Assembly: GCA_046155605.1 (NCBI GenBank)
Contig: JBJXFQ010000012.1
Location: forward strand, 1-44,416
Length of the DNA: 44,416 nucleotides
Origin: JAEUIZ01 sp046155605
Lineage (GTDB): Bacteria > Planctomycetota > Phycisphaerae > Phycisphaerales > UBA1924
Reading direction: 5' to 3'
A program made the translations under genes and the position numbers. Below, one piece after another: positions 24,350 through 32,760 of this stretch. Numbering within the stretch: position 1 is the first letter of the stretch; each line of letters starts with the position of its first letter. Under the pieces are notes generated by a model that was given only the letters and a program-made list of their open reading frames with translations, did no database searches and was not told where the DNA came from.

Positions 24350-25828
24350 ATGCTCAAGCAACAACACCAACTTTTCGTGGCATTGCTCGCCGCGGCAGAC
24401 GGCGCGATCATCGCGCTGGCGTGCCTCGTTGCCTGGCTCTGCCGCCGTGGGCTCGCCGAGGGACACCTCCCAACAAGTTGGGAGGATTGGGTCAAGTTGC
24501 CGCTCCTTGTCTTCGCCGTGCCCATCGCGCTCTCAACCATGTGGGCCGTCGGTCTCTACCGCCCGCGGCGCGACCGCTCGCTCTTCGCCGAGCAAGGCGC
24601 CATCTTTCGCGCCGCCCTGGCCGCTCTGGCCGCCCTCGTCATCGCGCTTTGGGCTGTTGAGCATTCGGTCGCCACCGGCAAGCACGCCTCCGGCGTGCCC
24701 GTCGCCAGGGCCAACCTCTGGGGGATGGTGATCGACGGGGGACGCCTTCAACTCGCGCTCCTTGCCTTCGTCCTTCCCGTCATGCTCGGCGCGCACCGTG
24801 CCATCTTTCGCATCCTCGTCCGCGCCGTGCGTCGCCGCGGGCGAAACCTCCGCCACGTCGCCATCATCGGCGTCGGCCGCCTCGGCCAGATCGTCGAGCG
24901 CACGCTCTCGCGCAACTCATGGACCGGTTTGAGCGTTGCCTACTTCATCTCTCATCACCCGCAAACCAAAAAGCGCTCCTGTCATAGCCACCCAGTCCTC
25001 GGCGGCATCGATAACCTCGAGTCAATCCTCGAGGCCAACCGCGTCGATGCCGTCTACCTCGCCGTGCCGAATGCGCAGGCCGCGCTTCTGCCCCCGCTTC
25101 TCGCTCGCCTCGATCGCTTCGCCGTCGATGTCCGTATCGTCCCCGACGTCCATCCCCGGTTCGTCCCGCAGAGCATGGTCGTCAACGAACTCGACGGGAT
25201 GCCCATCCTCTCGTACCGCGAGTGCCCCTCGTCGGGCCTCGGCGGGTTCAGCAAGCGCACGCTCGACATCCTCGGATCGCTCGCCGCCCTCACGCTCTTC
25301 TCTCCGATCCTGCTCGCCGCGATGGCCGCCGTACGCCTCAGTTCGCCCGGCCCGGTCATCTTCAAGCAGCGCCGCGTCAGCATCGGCAGCCGCGTCTTCA
25401 AGATCTACAAACTCCGCACCATGCGCCACCTCGAAGATGAGCAATGGGTCCAACTCAAGGACTCATGGACCCTCCGCGACGACCCGCGCGTCACGCCCGT
25501 CGGTCGATTCCTCCGTCGCACCAGCCTCGACGAACTTCCCCAACTCATCAACGTCCTCAAGGGACAGATGTCCCTCGTTGGCCCACGGCCCGAGCGACCC
25601 GAACTCATCGAGCGCTTCCGTGAGGACTGGCGCGGCTACATGATCCGTCAGCACGTCAAGGCCGGTATCACCGGCTGGGCCCAGGTCAACGGCCTCCGCG
25701 GGCAAACCAGCCTCCGCAAACGCCTCCAGTACGACCTCTTCTACATCCGCCACTGGTCAATCGGGTTTGACGTGCGGATCCTCTGGCTCACCCTCTTCCG
25801 CGGCTTCGTCAACCGAAACGCGCATTAG
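24350..25828 (+). CDS. Undecaprenyl-phosphate sugar-1-phosphate transferase (WcaJ/WbaP-like)
   Basis: A 492-residue inner-membrane enzyme that starts repeat-unit synthesis for an exopolysaccharide. Residues 1-160 hold about four membrane segments; about 165-290 is a Rossmann-like CoA-binding region (VAIIGVGRLGQIVE); about 295-492 is the catalytic bacterial sugar transferase domain with FSKRTLDILGSLAAL, GPVIFKQRRVSIGS, FKIYKLRTM, TSLDELPQLINVLKGQMSLV and GPRPERPELIERF, all diagnostic. The preceding AAGGAG is well placed. With gmd nearby it suggests a deoxysugar-containing polymer; the sugar itself is not determined. Confidence 0.93.
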   Translation: MLKQQHQLFVALLAAADGAIIALACLVAWLCRRGLAEGHLPTSWEDWVKLPLLVFAVPIALSTMWAVGLYRPRRDRSLFAEQGAIFRAALAALAALVIALWAVEHSVATGKHASGVPVARANLWGMVIDGGRLQLALLAFVLPVMLGAHRAIFRILVRAVRRRGRNLRHVAIIGVGRLGQIVERTLSRNSWTGLSVAYFISHHPQTKKRSCHSHPVLGGIDNLESILEANRVDAVYLAVPNAQAALLPPLLARLDRFAVDVRIVPDVHPRFVPQSMVVNELDGMPILSYRECPSSGLGGFSKRTLDILGSLAALTLFSPILLAAMAAVRLSSPGPVIFKQRRVSIGSRVFKIYKLRTMRHLEDEQWVQLKDSWTLRDDPRVTPVGRFLRRTSLDELPQLINVLKGQMSLVGPRPERPELIERFREDWRGYMIRQHVKAGITGWAQVNGLRGQTSLRKRLQYDLFYIRHWSIGFDVRILWLTLFRGFVNRNAH

Positions 25829-25877
25829 AGCGGTCTCTGTCGAGGTGTAGCGGCCGGCATCGCGCAAGTGACTGTCC

Positions 25878-25901
25878 GCACAGGCGTGCCACCTGTGCCA
25901 C
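25878..25901. repeat. GCACAGG palindrome with CCAC tail
   Basis: GCACAGG (25878-25884) and CCTGTGC (25892-25898) around a 7-nt loop, preceded by GTCC and followed by CAC. The first 13 bases (GTCCGCACAGGCG) are identical to the element at 27049-27061. It lies between the sugar transferase end and the convergent ruvB. Confidence 0.6.
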
Positions 25902-25923
25902 TTCGGAACTTCAAGGCGTCCGC

Positions 25924-26964
25924 TCAAAAAAGCCCGCGTTGCGATTCGTCTGGGGGCGGGGGACGCCACTTCAGGCCCATGTGCTCGGCGGCGGCGCGGG
26001 TGAGCATTCGGCCTCGTCGCGTGCGGGCGAGGAATCCGATTTGGAGCAGATACGGCTCGACGGTGTCTTCGAGTGTGGTCGCATCTTCGTTGAGCGTGGC
26101 AGCGATGGCTTCGAGCCCGACAGGACCGCCCTCGTAGACGCCGGCGATCGTTGAGAGATATGAGCGATCGAGGTCGTCGAGCCCGAGCGCGTCCACCGAT
26201 TCGAGTTTGAGCGCGGCATCGACGATGGCGCGGGTGATGGTGCCGTTGCCGCGGACCTGGGCGTAGTCGCGGATGCGGCGGAGGAGGCGATTGGCGATGC
26301 GGGGCGTGCCGCGGGAGCGATCGGCGATAGCCCGAAGCGAAGACTCCTCGGCGGGAGCGAGGTCGAGGAGTTGGCAACTGCGCGTGAGGATGATGAGAAG
26401 TTCGTCGGGGGAGTAGTAGCGGAGGTGGTGGACGATGCCGAAGCGGGAGCGGAGCGGGGAGGAGAGGAGGCCGGCGCGGGTGGTGGCGCCGATGAGCGTA
26501 AAGGGCTTGGTGCGGAGCTGGATGGGGCGTGCGTTGAGGCCGCTATCGACGCAGATATCGATGCGGAAATCTTCCATGGCGGGGTAGATAAACTCTTCGA
26601 CCTGCACGGGGAGGCGGTGGATCTCATCAATGAAGAGGATGTCGCCGTGGCCCAGGCGTGTGAGGGAGGAGACGAGGTCCATGCCGCGCGCGAGGGCTGG
26701 GCCGGAGGTGATCTGGACGCTGGTGCCCATCTCATTGGCGATGACGTGGGCGAGGGTGGTTTTGCCGAGGCCGGGCGGGCCGTGGAGGAGGACGTGCTCC
26801 ATGGGGTCGCCGCGGCCTTTGCCTGCGGTCATGGCGATGCGGAGGCGTTCGATGAGATCAGGCTGGCCGACGTATTCGTCGATATGGCGCGGGCGGAGCG
26901 ACCAGTTGATCTGCTCTTCTTCGGGGGCGGCGGCCGTGGGGGAGATGAGGCGTTCCGTCGCCAT
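25924..26964 (-). CDS. ruvB: Holliday junction branch-migration helicase RuvB
   Basis: A 346-residue AAA+ motor that drives branch migration with RuvA. Walker A GPPGLGKTT is at residues 62-70, Walker B DILFIDE at 108-114, sensor 1 IGATTRAG follows, and SSPLRSRFG holds the arginine finger. The C-terminal winged helix (GPVGLEAIAATLNEDATTLE, then GFLARTRRGR) binds DNA. All motifs are intact and the length is normal. ruvA and ruvC are not next to it. Confidence 0.98.
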   Translation of the reverse strand: MATERLISPTAAAPEEEQINWSLRPRHIDEYVGQPDLIERLRIAMTAGKGRGDPMEHVLLHGPPGLGKTTLAHVIANEMGTSVQITSGPALARGMDLVSSLTRLGHGDILFIDEIHRLPVQVEEFIYPAMEDFRIDICVDSGLNARPIQLRTKPFTLIGATTRAGLLSSPLRSRFGIVHHLRYYSPDELLIILTRSCQLLDLAPAEESSLRAIADRSRGTPRIANRLLRRIRDYAQVRGNGTITRAIVDAALKLESVDALGLDDLDRSYLSTIAGVYEGGPVGLEAIAATLNEDATTLEDTVEPYLLQIGFLARTRRGRMLTRAAAEHMGLKWRPPPPDESQRGLF

Positions 26965-27000
26965 GGAAAGAGTGTATCGGGAAATGGAAGGGTGTGGGGG

Positions 27001-27032
27001 GAAAAAAGAAAACGGACCTCGGGGAGGTCCGT
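27001..27032 (-). terminator. Rho-independent terminator of the M28 peptidase gene
   Basis: On the minus strand ACGGACCTC-CCC-GAGGTCCGT (27012-27032, 9-bp perfect stem, 3-nt loop) is followed by TTTTCTTTTTTC (27001-27012). It lies about 100 nt after the M28 stop and before ruvB, so it separates the two genes. Confidence 0.85.
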
Positions 27033-27052
27033 GGTGGGGTTGTTGATGGTCC

Positions 27053-27077
27053 GCACAGGCGGGACGCCTGTGCCACC
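27053..27077. repeat. GCACAGGCG palindrome with CACC tail
   Basis: GCACAGGCG (27053-27061), GGA loop, CGCCTGTGC (27065-27073), then CACC. The most perfect member of the dispersed family; preceded by GTCC as at 25874. Confidence 0.7.
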
Positions 27078-27134
27078 TCCGAGCTAGATCGCCCGCGAGT
27101 CAGATCGCCGGTATCAGTGGTGAGGATCCAGATC

Positions 27135-29294
27135 TCACGGCGTGTCTGGGCGGGGCTGAGCGGGAGGCGCGGGCTTCTCTTCGGGCTTGGTTTCGGCCTC
27201 CGGCTTCTTCAGCGGCTCGCGCGGGAGAAGGCTCGGCGCGCAGGCGAGGTTGTAAGCCGTGACCGCGGCGCAGGTGGACGACTGCATCAGGTATTCGGGG
27301 ATGGCGAGGTTGAGTTTGTCGTTTTGGGTGTGCCAGCCATAGCCGTAGTCGGCGCGGCCGACTTCATCCCAGAAGAAGCCGGGGACACCAGCAGCGAGGA
27401 AGGAAGCGTGGTCGCTGGAGCCGCCTGCCATCCCGCCGCCCATGCGACGGCCAGCGCGGATGTTGACATCGAGCCATTTGCCGTCGGTGGGGCTGTAGAA
27501 GACGCCGTTGACGGGCGCGGTGGCGGCAGCGAGGAACTCGACCTGGGAGTCGATGCCCTGAAGGCCGCCCTCGTAGTTGGTGCCGCCGTCATCGACGAAG
27601 CAGGCGGAGATGTTCTTGAGGAGGTCCTTCTCCTTGAGCATTTTGACATACTCGCGCGAGCCGAGGAGGCCCTGTTCCTCGCCTGTCCAGAGAATGAAGC
27701 GGATGGTGCGCTTGGGCTTGGCCTTGGCGGCCATGAGAATGCGTGCGGCTTCGAGCGTGACGGAGGAGCCGGTGCCGTTGTCGGTAGTGCCTTGCGAGCC
27801 CGGGCCGTTCCAGGAGTCGAGGTGAGCGGAGACGATGACGACCTCGTCAGGCTTCTCTGTGCCGCGGATCTCGGCGATGGTGTTGTAGACGGGGATGGGG
27901 CCGGCGGTGAAGGTGTGGGGGAGATCAAACTCGGCGAAGATCTCGCTGCCGTCGGCGAGACGGGAGTTCATGTGGTCGTAGTCGGCCTGGCGGACCTGGA
28001 TCTCGACGTCCTTGGGGATCTTCTCCATCGTCAGTTCGCGCCAGCCGCGGATGCTGCTGGTGCGGACGCGATCGTCATTAGAGGCGGAGAGATAGCCCGC
28101 CGGGCCAGCCATGAAGACGCGCTCTTCGATTGACGGGCCCTTGGGTTCCTCGGCCTCGGCCTCGGCGGGCTGGTCCTTGCGCTCGCCGGTGAGGACGAGG
28201 GGCTTCTGGTCCGGGACCGGTCGGGTGCCGGTGACTTTGCCGCCGTCGAGTTTGAGGGTGTAGTCAGCGGTCTGAGCGGGGCTCTCCCAGGTGAAGGTGA
28301 CTTCTTTCGTTTCAGGATTGAACGTGCCGTTTTTGAACGGGCCAGTATGCCAGCCGGGATAGCCGAAGGATCCGGTGGCGACCTGTTTATCGCCGGACTT
28401 TTCGCCCAGGCGGACGTCGAGGGTGAAGGGCGTGCCATCGCCGGGAATAGGTCCACCGGTGGCGGTTCCCTCGTACCGCCCGCTGATGCCGTCGGCGGGA
28501 ATGGCGGCGGCGGGAGCGGGTTTGGGCTCGGCGGGAGCGGGCTCGGCGACCTTCTCGCCGGCCATTTTCTTGCGCATGTCGGAGAAGAAGGTCTGGCGAG
28601 CGGTCATGCCACCCGCGAAGCCGCCGACGCCGCGGCGTCCACCGGGAGCGGTCGCCTTGATGAGAACCCAGGCACCCTTGAGTTTGGACTCGACCGCGGC
28701 GAACTCCTCCTCGGTCTCGGGCATCTTGACGACTTGTCCGCGGGTTGCGCCGTTGGTGCCGGCGGCCCACGCGAGGGTGGTGAACTCGAGGTCACGGACA
28801 GATCGCCACTCGTCACCGCGCTTGGCGACGATTTTGCCCGTGGACGGACCGCGATCGAAACGAACGGGAATGGTCCCCCATTGGTGGAGTTCGACGTTGG
28901 TCAGACCCCAGGCCTTGAACTGGTCGGCGGTCCAGCGGTTGGCGGCATCGACATTGGAAGAACCGGTAAGCCGCGGACCGATCTGCGTGGCCAGGTGCGT
29001 GAGGTGATCCATGACCTTGTTGCGGCGGGAGCCTTCGTCGATGATCCGTTGGATGGTGGCGCGATCGCCCATCTGGACGGGCGGGATCGGTGCCTGCTTG
29101 CCCTCGATAACGGAGTAGGAGCCGGGCTTGACGACGGGGGCTTTGGTCGTGGCCGGTGCGTTTGCGACTGCGGCGGGTGGTGGCGGCGAAGAGGCCGCTG
29201 GCTGCGACGGGCCGCTGGAGGCGCAGCCGGCGAGCGTGATCAGAAGTGCGGACAAGGCGACGTGACGCAGAAGGGCGCGCGGATCGTTTGGCAT
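27135..29294 (-). CDS. M28-family zinc aminopeptidase, lipoprotein
   Basis: About 719 residues. ATG 29294 has GAGGA upstream and gives a lipoprotein signal with lipobox LAGC at residues 21-24, so the protein is lipid-anchored outside the inner membrane. A peptidase-associated region follows, interrupted by about 150 residues rich in Ala, Pro, Glu and Lys plus a beta-sandwich-like section. The M28 catalytic domain has the di-zinc ligands in order: His in VIVSAHLDSW (about 486), Asp in TDNGTG, Glu-Glu in TGEEQG, Asp in CFVDDGG, and His in GWHTQND (about 654). It probably trims peptides from protein breakdown. A Pro/Glu/Lys tail closes the chain. Confidence 0.92.
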   Translation of the reverse strand: MPNDPRALLRHVALSALLITLAGCASSGPSQPAASSPPPPAAVANAPATTKAPVVKPGSYSVIEGKQAPIPPVQMGDRATIQRIIDEGSRRNKVMDHLTHLATQIGPRLTGSSNVDAANRWTADQFKAWGLTNVELHQWGTIPVRFDRGPSTGKIVAKRGDEWRSVRDLEFTTLAWAAGTNGATRGQVVKMPETEEEFAAVESKLKGAWVLIKATAPGGRRGVGGFAGGMTARQTFFSDMRKKMAGEKVAEPAPAEPKPAPAAAIPADGISGRYEGTATGGPIPGDGTPFTLDVRLGEKSGDKQVATGSFGYPGWHTGPFKNGTFNPETKEVTFTWESPAQTADYTLKLDGGKVTGTRPVPDQKPLVLTGERKDQPAEAEAEEPKGPSIEERVFMAGPAGYLSASNDDRVRTSSIRGWRELTMEKIPKDVEIQVRQADYDHMNSRLADGSEIFAEFDLPHTFTAGPIPVYNTIAEIRGTEKPDEVVIVSAHLDSWNGPGSQGTTDNGTGSSVTLEAARILMAAKAKPKRTIRFILWTGEEQGLLGSREYVKMLKEKDLLKNISACFVDDGGTNYEGGLQGIDSQVEFLAAATAPVNGVFYSPTDGKWLDVNIRAGRRMGGGMAGGSSDHASFLAAGVPGFFWDEVGRADYGYGWHTQNDKLNLAIPEYLMQSSTCAAVTAYNLACAPSLLPREPLKKPEAETKPEEKPAPPAQPRPDTP

Positions 29295-29476
29295 GGGGCA
29301 GTCCTCAAAGAGGGCGAGGTGAGTGCCACATGGTATCAACAAGTGAGAACGAGGGGTGATGCAGAGAGCCGCCTCGGAGGGACGGGGGTACCGGAGAGGA
29401 GGAGAAGGCAGAAGAATCGACGGGAATCGTCGATGTACCCGGAAGAATCAACGAGGACCGTCAATGGAGCCAAGAG

Positions 29477-29501
29477 CACCGACCGCGAGGCGCGGTCGGT
29501 G
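29477..29501. repeat. CACCGACCGCG palindrome followed by GCAC
   Basis: CACCGACCGCG (29477-29487) pairs with CGCGGTCGGTG (29491-29501) around AGG, followed by GCAC. Same layout as the other dispersed palindromes with a different core. A second, shorter hairpin (CCGCCC/GGGCGG, 29516-29534) lies next to it. Both are in the 261-bp gap 29295-29555, which otherwise shows no gene. Confidence 0.55.
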
Positions 29502-29555
29502 GCACGGAGAGAAGACCGCCCCCCGGAAGGGCGGGGTACCAAAAATCGACCGAGT

Positions 29556-31097
29556 TCAATCGATTGGCAGGCCCTGGGTGCGCCACATGTCGGCGAGTTT
29601 CTGGAGCGTGACGGGCTCGCGGAAGGTGCCGTCGGCCAGCGCGATGCGGACCGTCTGCAGGTTCTCGTCGTAGGAGACGACGAACGGCGGCTTGTCCTGA
29701 TCGAGGCGAGTGGCGAGGGTCCAGGCGATGCCGGGCTCGGTGCCCGTGGTAAGCGTGTCGCGGCGGAGGCGGACGCTGTTGGATGCGGATTGATAGGAGT
29801 AGAACATGAAATCGGAAGCGCCGGCCTGCTTGGGCGCGACGCGGAGGAGCAACTGCGGCAGCAGGAAGGTCTCGACCTGGTTGAGGTAGGCGATGTCGGG
29901 GACGCGCGGCAGCGAGGTGCGGCTCTCCTGGCCTGAGCCGCCGAGATTGACGGTGAGACTGGCGGCCGTGCGCGCGCCGGATTCGGTCCAGGTGGGCGGG
30001 TTTTTCTTGGAGCCGTCGCGGAAGGCCATCTGGAGTGTCCAGGCCTCTTCCTTGCGGTCAAAGGACATGAAATAGACGCCGACCGAGTCGATGATCTGCC
30101 TGTCCTGCAACTCGCGGGCGTCGATTCGAACGAGGTAGCCCTGCTGCTTGTCAACTTCGTTCCAGCGGGCGTGTGAGCGCAAGGTGTCGATCTCGCCGCG
30201 CGAGCCCTTCCAGGCGCGGACGCGGGCGTAGGCGATCTCGCGCGTGTCGCTGGGCTCCGCGGCCGGACCGGGGCGATAGCGGCGATACCAGACGTCCTTG
30301 GTCGCGGCGATGGCGGCGTCGTAATCCTCGGGCGTGAGCGAGGTGATGATGGAGACGCCACTTTCGAGGAGCGTGCCGCGCTCGGCGGCGGTCTTGGCGG
30401 GGTCTTCGAACTGGGCCGAGGCGACGATGGTCTCGTAGACGGGCCGAGCCTTGGCTAGTGCCGTCTCGGTGGTGAGGAGATCAAAGACGACGAATCGGCC
30501 TGGGGCGGACTGGAAGACGGTGTAGCCGTGGACGACCGGGCTCTCTCTTTCTCCGCGCGGGAGCGAGACATAGAAGCGATACGCGGGGCGTCGCTGGTCG
30601 GGAGATGCGGATTCGACTTTCAGCGCCTCGACGGGCTGGAGGATGACGGCGGAGGTGGCGGTGATGAGTTTGCCGGTGCGGTCGAGCGTGCCGACGGAGG
30701 CGCGGAACTGATCGAGCACCTGCTTGGCGACGACTTCCGCGGAGGCTTCGGTGTTTTTGCTCTGGGGCGACTGGATGGTGATGACCCAGGCTGGATCGGC
30801 ACCGCCGGGCGAGAGTTGGACGGATTCGGTGCTGCCGCTGGAGGTGCGTTGGCTGATGACGCCCACGGGGAGGCGGAGGGCGAGCCCGATGGACTCGATG
30901 CGGAAGAGGTCGTCTGAAAGTTCGAGGGCGACAGGGACGGCGGCTGGTGATACCTTTGCTGGATTTTGAGGCTTTGCCGAGGGCTGCGCGGCAGGCGCGG
31001 AACGCTTCGTCGGCTCTTGTTTGGACTTCGACTGGGCGAGGGTTGGGCTCGCTAACGAGACGGAAGCAAGCAGGGTGACGAGCGCGCGATTAAGCAT
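29556..31097 (-). CDS. Secreted protein of unknown function
   Basis: About 513 residues. ATG 31097 gives MLNRALVTLLASVSLASPTL, a signal peptide ending LAQ; the frame is open 13 codons further but without conservation clues. A Lys/Pro/Ala-rich linker (about 22-55) leads to a mixed alpha/beta body: FRIESIGLALRLPVGVISQR, then several segments each with a central hydrophobic strand and charged surroundings. No catalytic motif or metal site is visible and I do not recognise a family. It is divergent from the ribosomal operon and shares its 342-bp upstream region. Confidence 0.75.
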   Translation of the reverse strand: MLNRALVTLLASVSLASPTLAQSKSKQEPTKRSAPAAQPSAKPQNPAKVSPAAVPVALELSDDLFRIESIGLALRLPVGVISQRTSSGSTESVQLSPGGADPAWVITIQSPQSKNTEASAEVVAKQVLDQFRASVGTLDRTGKLITATSAVILQPVEALKVESASPDQRRPAYRFYVSLPRGERESPVVHGYTVFQSAPGRFVVFDLLTTETALAKARPVYETIVASAQFEDPAKTAAERGTLLESGVSIITSLTPEDYDAAIAATKDVWYRRYRPGPAAEPSDTREIAYARVRAWKGSRGEIDTLRSHARWNEVDKQQGYLVRIDARELQDRQIIDSVGVYFMSFDRKEEAWTLQMAFRDGSKKNPPTWTESGARTAASLTVNLGGSGQESRTSLPRVPDIAYLNQVETFLLPQLLLRVAPKQAGASDFMFYSYQSASNSVRLRRDTLTTGTEPGIAWTLATRLDQDKPPFVVSYDENLQTVRIALADGTFREPVTLQKLADMWRTQGLPID

Positions 31098-31237
31098 GAT
31101 GGGATTCCGTGTCTGGGGGATGCTAGGAGGAGTCATCGGCTCGACAGGGGCGCGAAGTGAGCGCCGCGGAGGGTCGCCGGACGCATCGAAAGCGCGTCAC
31201 TGGAAGGACGCGGATGAGGAAAGCGTGAAGGGGAGGG

Positions 31238-31265
31238 TTGACACGGGCGGCGAGGTTCGTATGCT
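31238..31265 (+). promoter_or_regulatory. Promoter of the S10-spc ribosomal operon
   Basis: TTGACA (31238-31243), a 16-bp spacer and TATGCT (31260-31265), the best promoter in the window by consensus. Transcription would start near 31272, leaving a leader of about 168 nt before rpsJ. The 31098-31439 gap holds this promoter, the leader hairpins and presumably the promoter of the divergent secreted protein. Confidence 0.75.
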
Positions 31266-31290
31266 TGTCGGCTCGCGACAGGTTTCGCGG

Positions 31291-31419
31291 GTCGAGTGAG
31301 TGGTGGGGCGGAGCCCCTCGGGTTACCGCGGCTCACTCGACTTCCGGCCTTGGATCGGCACGGAGGAATGGCAACCGGCGGAAGTCCGCCGCGGTGGAGT
31401 TCACTCCCGATTGCGGGAG
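31291..31419 (+). promoter_or_regulatory. Structured leader of rpsJ operon (three hairpins)
   Basis: H1: GTCGAGTGAG (31291-31300) with CTCACTCGAC (31332-31341), enclosing GGGGC/GCCCC (31305-31317). H2: CGGCGG/CCGCCG at 31376-31391. H3: CTCCCG/CGGGAG at 31404-31419, ending about 20 nt before the rpsJ ATG and just before the AGGA at about 31430. In other bacteria the S10 leader is the target of autogenous control by L4; that this leader acts similarly is inference. Confidence 0.55.
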
Positions 31420-31439
31420 CAGGAAGCGCAGGACGAATC

Positions 31440-31748
31440 ATGACGGGCGGCAAGATCAGAATTCGGATGGAGGCCTACGACCACCTGGCGCTCGATGCGT
31501 CGGCGAAGGAGATCGTGGACCACGCGAAGCGCACGAACGCGAAGGTGGCCGGGCCGATCCCGCTCCCGACGCGGATCGAGAAGTACACGGTGCTGCGCTC
31601 GCCGTTCATCGATAAGAAGAGCCGTGAGCAGTTCGAGATCCGGACGCACAAGCGGATCATTGATATTCTCGAGCCCAATGCGCGAACGGTCGAGGCGCTC
31701 AATCGGTTGGTTGTTCCGGCGGGTGTTTTCATCAAGATCAAGGCGTGA
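31440..31748 (+). CDS. rpsJ: 30S ribosomal protein S10
   Basis: A 102-residue S10, part of the 30S head and, with NusB, of antitermination complexes. KIRIRMEAYDHLALDASAKE, GPIPLPTRIEKYTVLRSPFI, then DKKSREQFEIRTHKR and VEALNRLVVPAGVFIKI match the family throughout. First gene of the operon; ATG 31440 follows AGGA at 8 nt. Confidence 0.98.
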   Translation: MTGGKIRIRMEAYDHLALDASAKEIVDHAKRTNAKVAGPIPLPTRIEKYTVLRSPFIDKKSREQFEIRTHKRIIDILEPNARTVEALNRLVVPAGVFIKIKA

Positions 31749-31752
31749 ATCG

Positions 31753-31772
31753 AGGGGCGCGTGAGCGCCCCT
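31753..31772 (+). promoter_or_regulatory. GNRA-capped hairpin between rpsJ and rplC
   Basis: AGGGGCGC (31753-31760) and GCGCCCCT (31765-31772) enclose a GTGA loop, a GNRA tetraloop in RNA, followed by TCGTGTTTG. It could be a partial terminator, an mRNA processing site or a protein-binding site; no evidence separates these. Confidence 0.5.
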
Positions 31773-31794
31773 TCGTGTTTGATAGGGATTGGCC

Positions 31795-32505
31795 ATGCTT
31801 CTGCTGGGCAAGAAAGTCGGGATGACGCGGCTCTTGAACGCCGACGGCCAGAGCGTGCCGGTGACGGTGATCGAGTGCGGCCCGTGCGTGGTCACGCAGG
31901 TGCGCACCCCGGAGAAGGACGGGTATTCGGCGGTGCAGGTCGGGTATGACGAGGTGAAGGCTCGCAACTCGACGCAGCCGCAGATCGGGCACGATGCGAA
32001 GGCCGGGTCCGGGCCGCTGCGGAAGCACTGCGAGTTCAAGGTGAAGGCGGCCGACGCGGCGAAGTTTGAGTTGGGCAAGGTTCTGACCGTCAGCGAGCTT
32101 GCGGAGATCAAGTACGTCGATGTGATCGGGACGAGCAAGGGCAAGGGATTCGCCGGCGTGATGAAGCGGCATCACTTCAAGGGCATGTTCGCCTCACACG
32201 GCACGGAACGAAAGCATCGCTCGCCGGGCTCGATCGGCAGTTACGGCTCGAACCGCGGGTTCGGCGGCGGCTTGCTCAAGGGCAAGCGGATGCCGGGCCA
32301 CATGGGTGCGGAGCGTGTGACGGTTCGCAGTTTGGACGTGATGAAGGTCGAGAAGGAACGGAATCTGCTGCTGGTGAAGGGACCGATCCCCGGGCCGAAC
32401 AACGGGATTGTGGAGATTCGGCCTTCGATCAGGCTGTATAAGACGAAGGGGCGGCTGGCTCGCGGTGAGGCACCGCTCAAGACGGAGTCCAAGAAGAAGA
32501 AGTAG
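31795..32505 (+). CDS. rplC: 50S ribosomal protein L3
   Basis: A 236-residue L3, which nucleates 50S assembly near the peptidyl transferase centre. LLLGKKVGMTRLLNADGQSV at the start, GTSKGKGFAGVMKRHHFKG and KGKRMPGHMGAERVTVRSLD are diagnostic. It ends in a lysine run (KKKK). ATG 31795 follows AGGGAT. After its stop comes an unusual 255-bp non-coding gap. Confidence 0.98.
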   Translation: MLLLGKKVGMTRLLNADGQSVPVTVIECGPCVVTQVRTPEKDGYSAVQVGYDEVKARNSTQPQIGHDAKAGSGPLRKHCEFKVKAADAAKFELGKVLTVSELAEIKYVDVIGTSKGKGFAGVMKRHHFKGMFASHGTERKHRSPGSIGSYGSNRGFGGGLLKGKRMPGHMGAERVTVRSLDVMKVEKERNLLLVKGPIPGPNNGIVEIRPSIRLYKTKGRLARGEAPLKTESKKKK

Positions 32506-32760
32506 AGCATCAGGGAGGCCGACGTGTGTCGGCCGGCCGACGGCTCCGAGGCGACGGAGTCGGCGGGTTCGGAAGGTCGCGTAGGCGATACCACCGGACG
32601 GCAACAAGAGCGCCAGTGCCGGTTCCGCGAGGGGCCGGGTGACAGCCGAGTCGATTTCGAGACGCACCACCAAGCCGCGAGGCAAACAGGAGGCGTCCGG
32701 ATAGGCGAAGCGCTCCCGAGATTCGGGGGCGAGCAGAGGCGTCGGACGAGGTAAAGACAG
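32506..32760 (+). promoter_or_regulatory. Structured non-coding spacer between rplC and rplD
   Basis: 255 bp, several times longer than the other spacers of the operon. Hairpin A: GGCCGAC (32517-32523) with GTCGGCC (32528-32534). Hairpin B: GCCGA (32536-32540) and CTCCG (32544-32548) pair with CGGAG and TCGGC (32555-32564). An open frame covers part of it (32524-32754) but resembles no protein, has no Shine-Dalgarno and is not conserved-looking. Placement right before the gene for L4, the classic autoregulator of this operon, makes a regulatory RNA plausible. Confidence 0.45.

Noticed and set aside
32524..32754. Small protein gene in the rplC-rplD gap
   Set aside because: No Shine-Dalgarno, arginine-rich composition typical of out-of-frame reading in GC-rich DNA, and overlap with strong hairpins.
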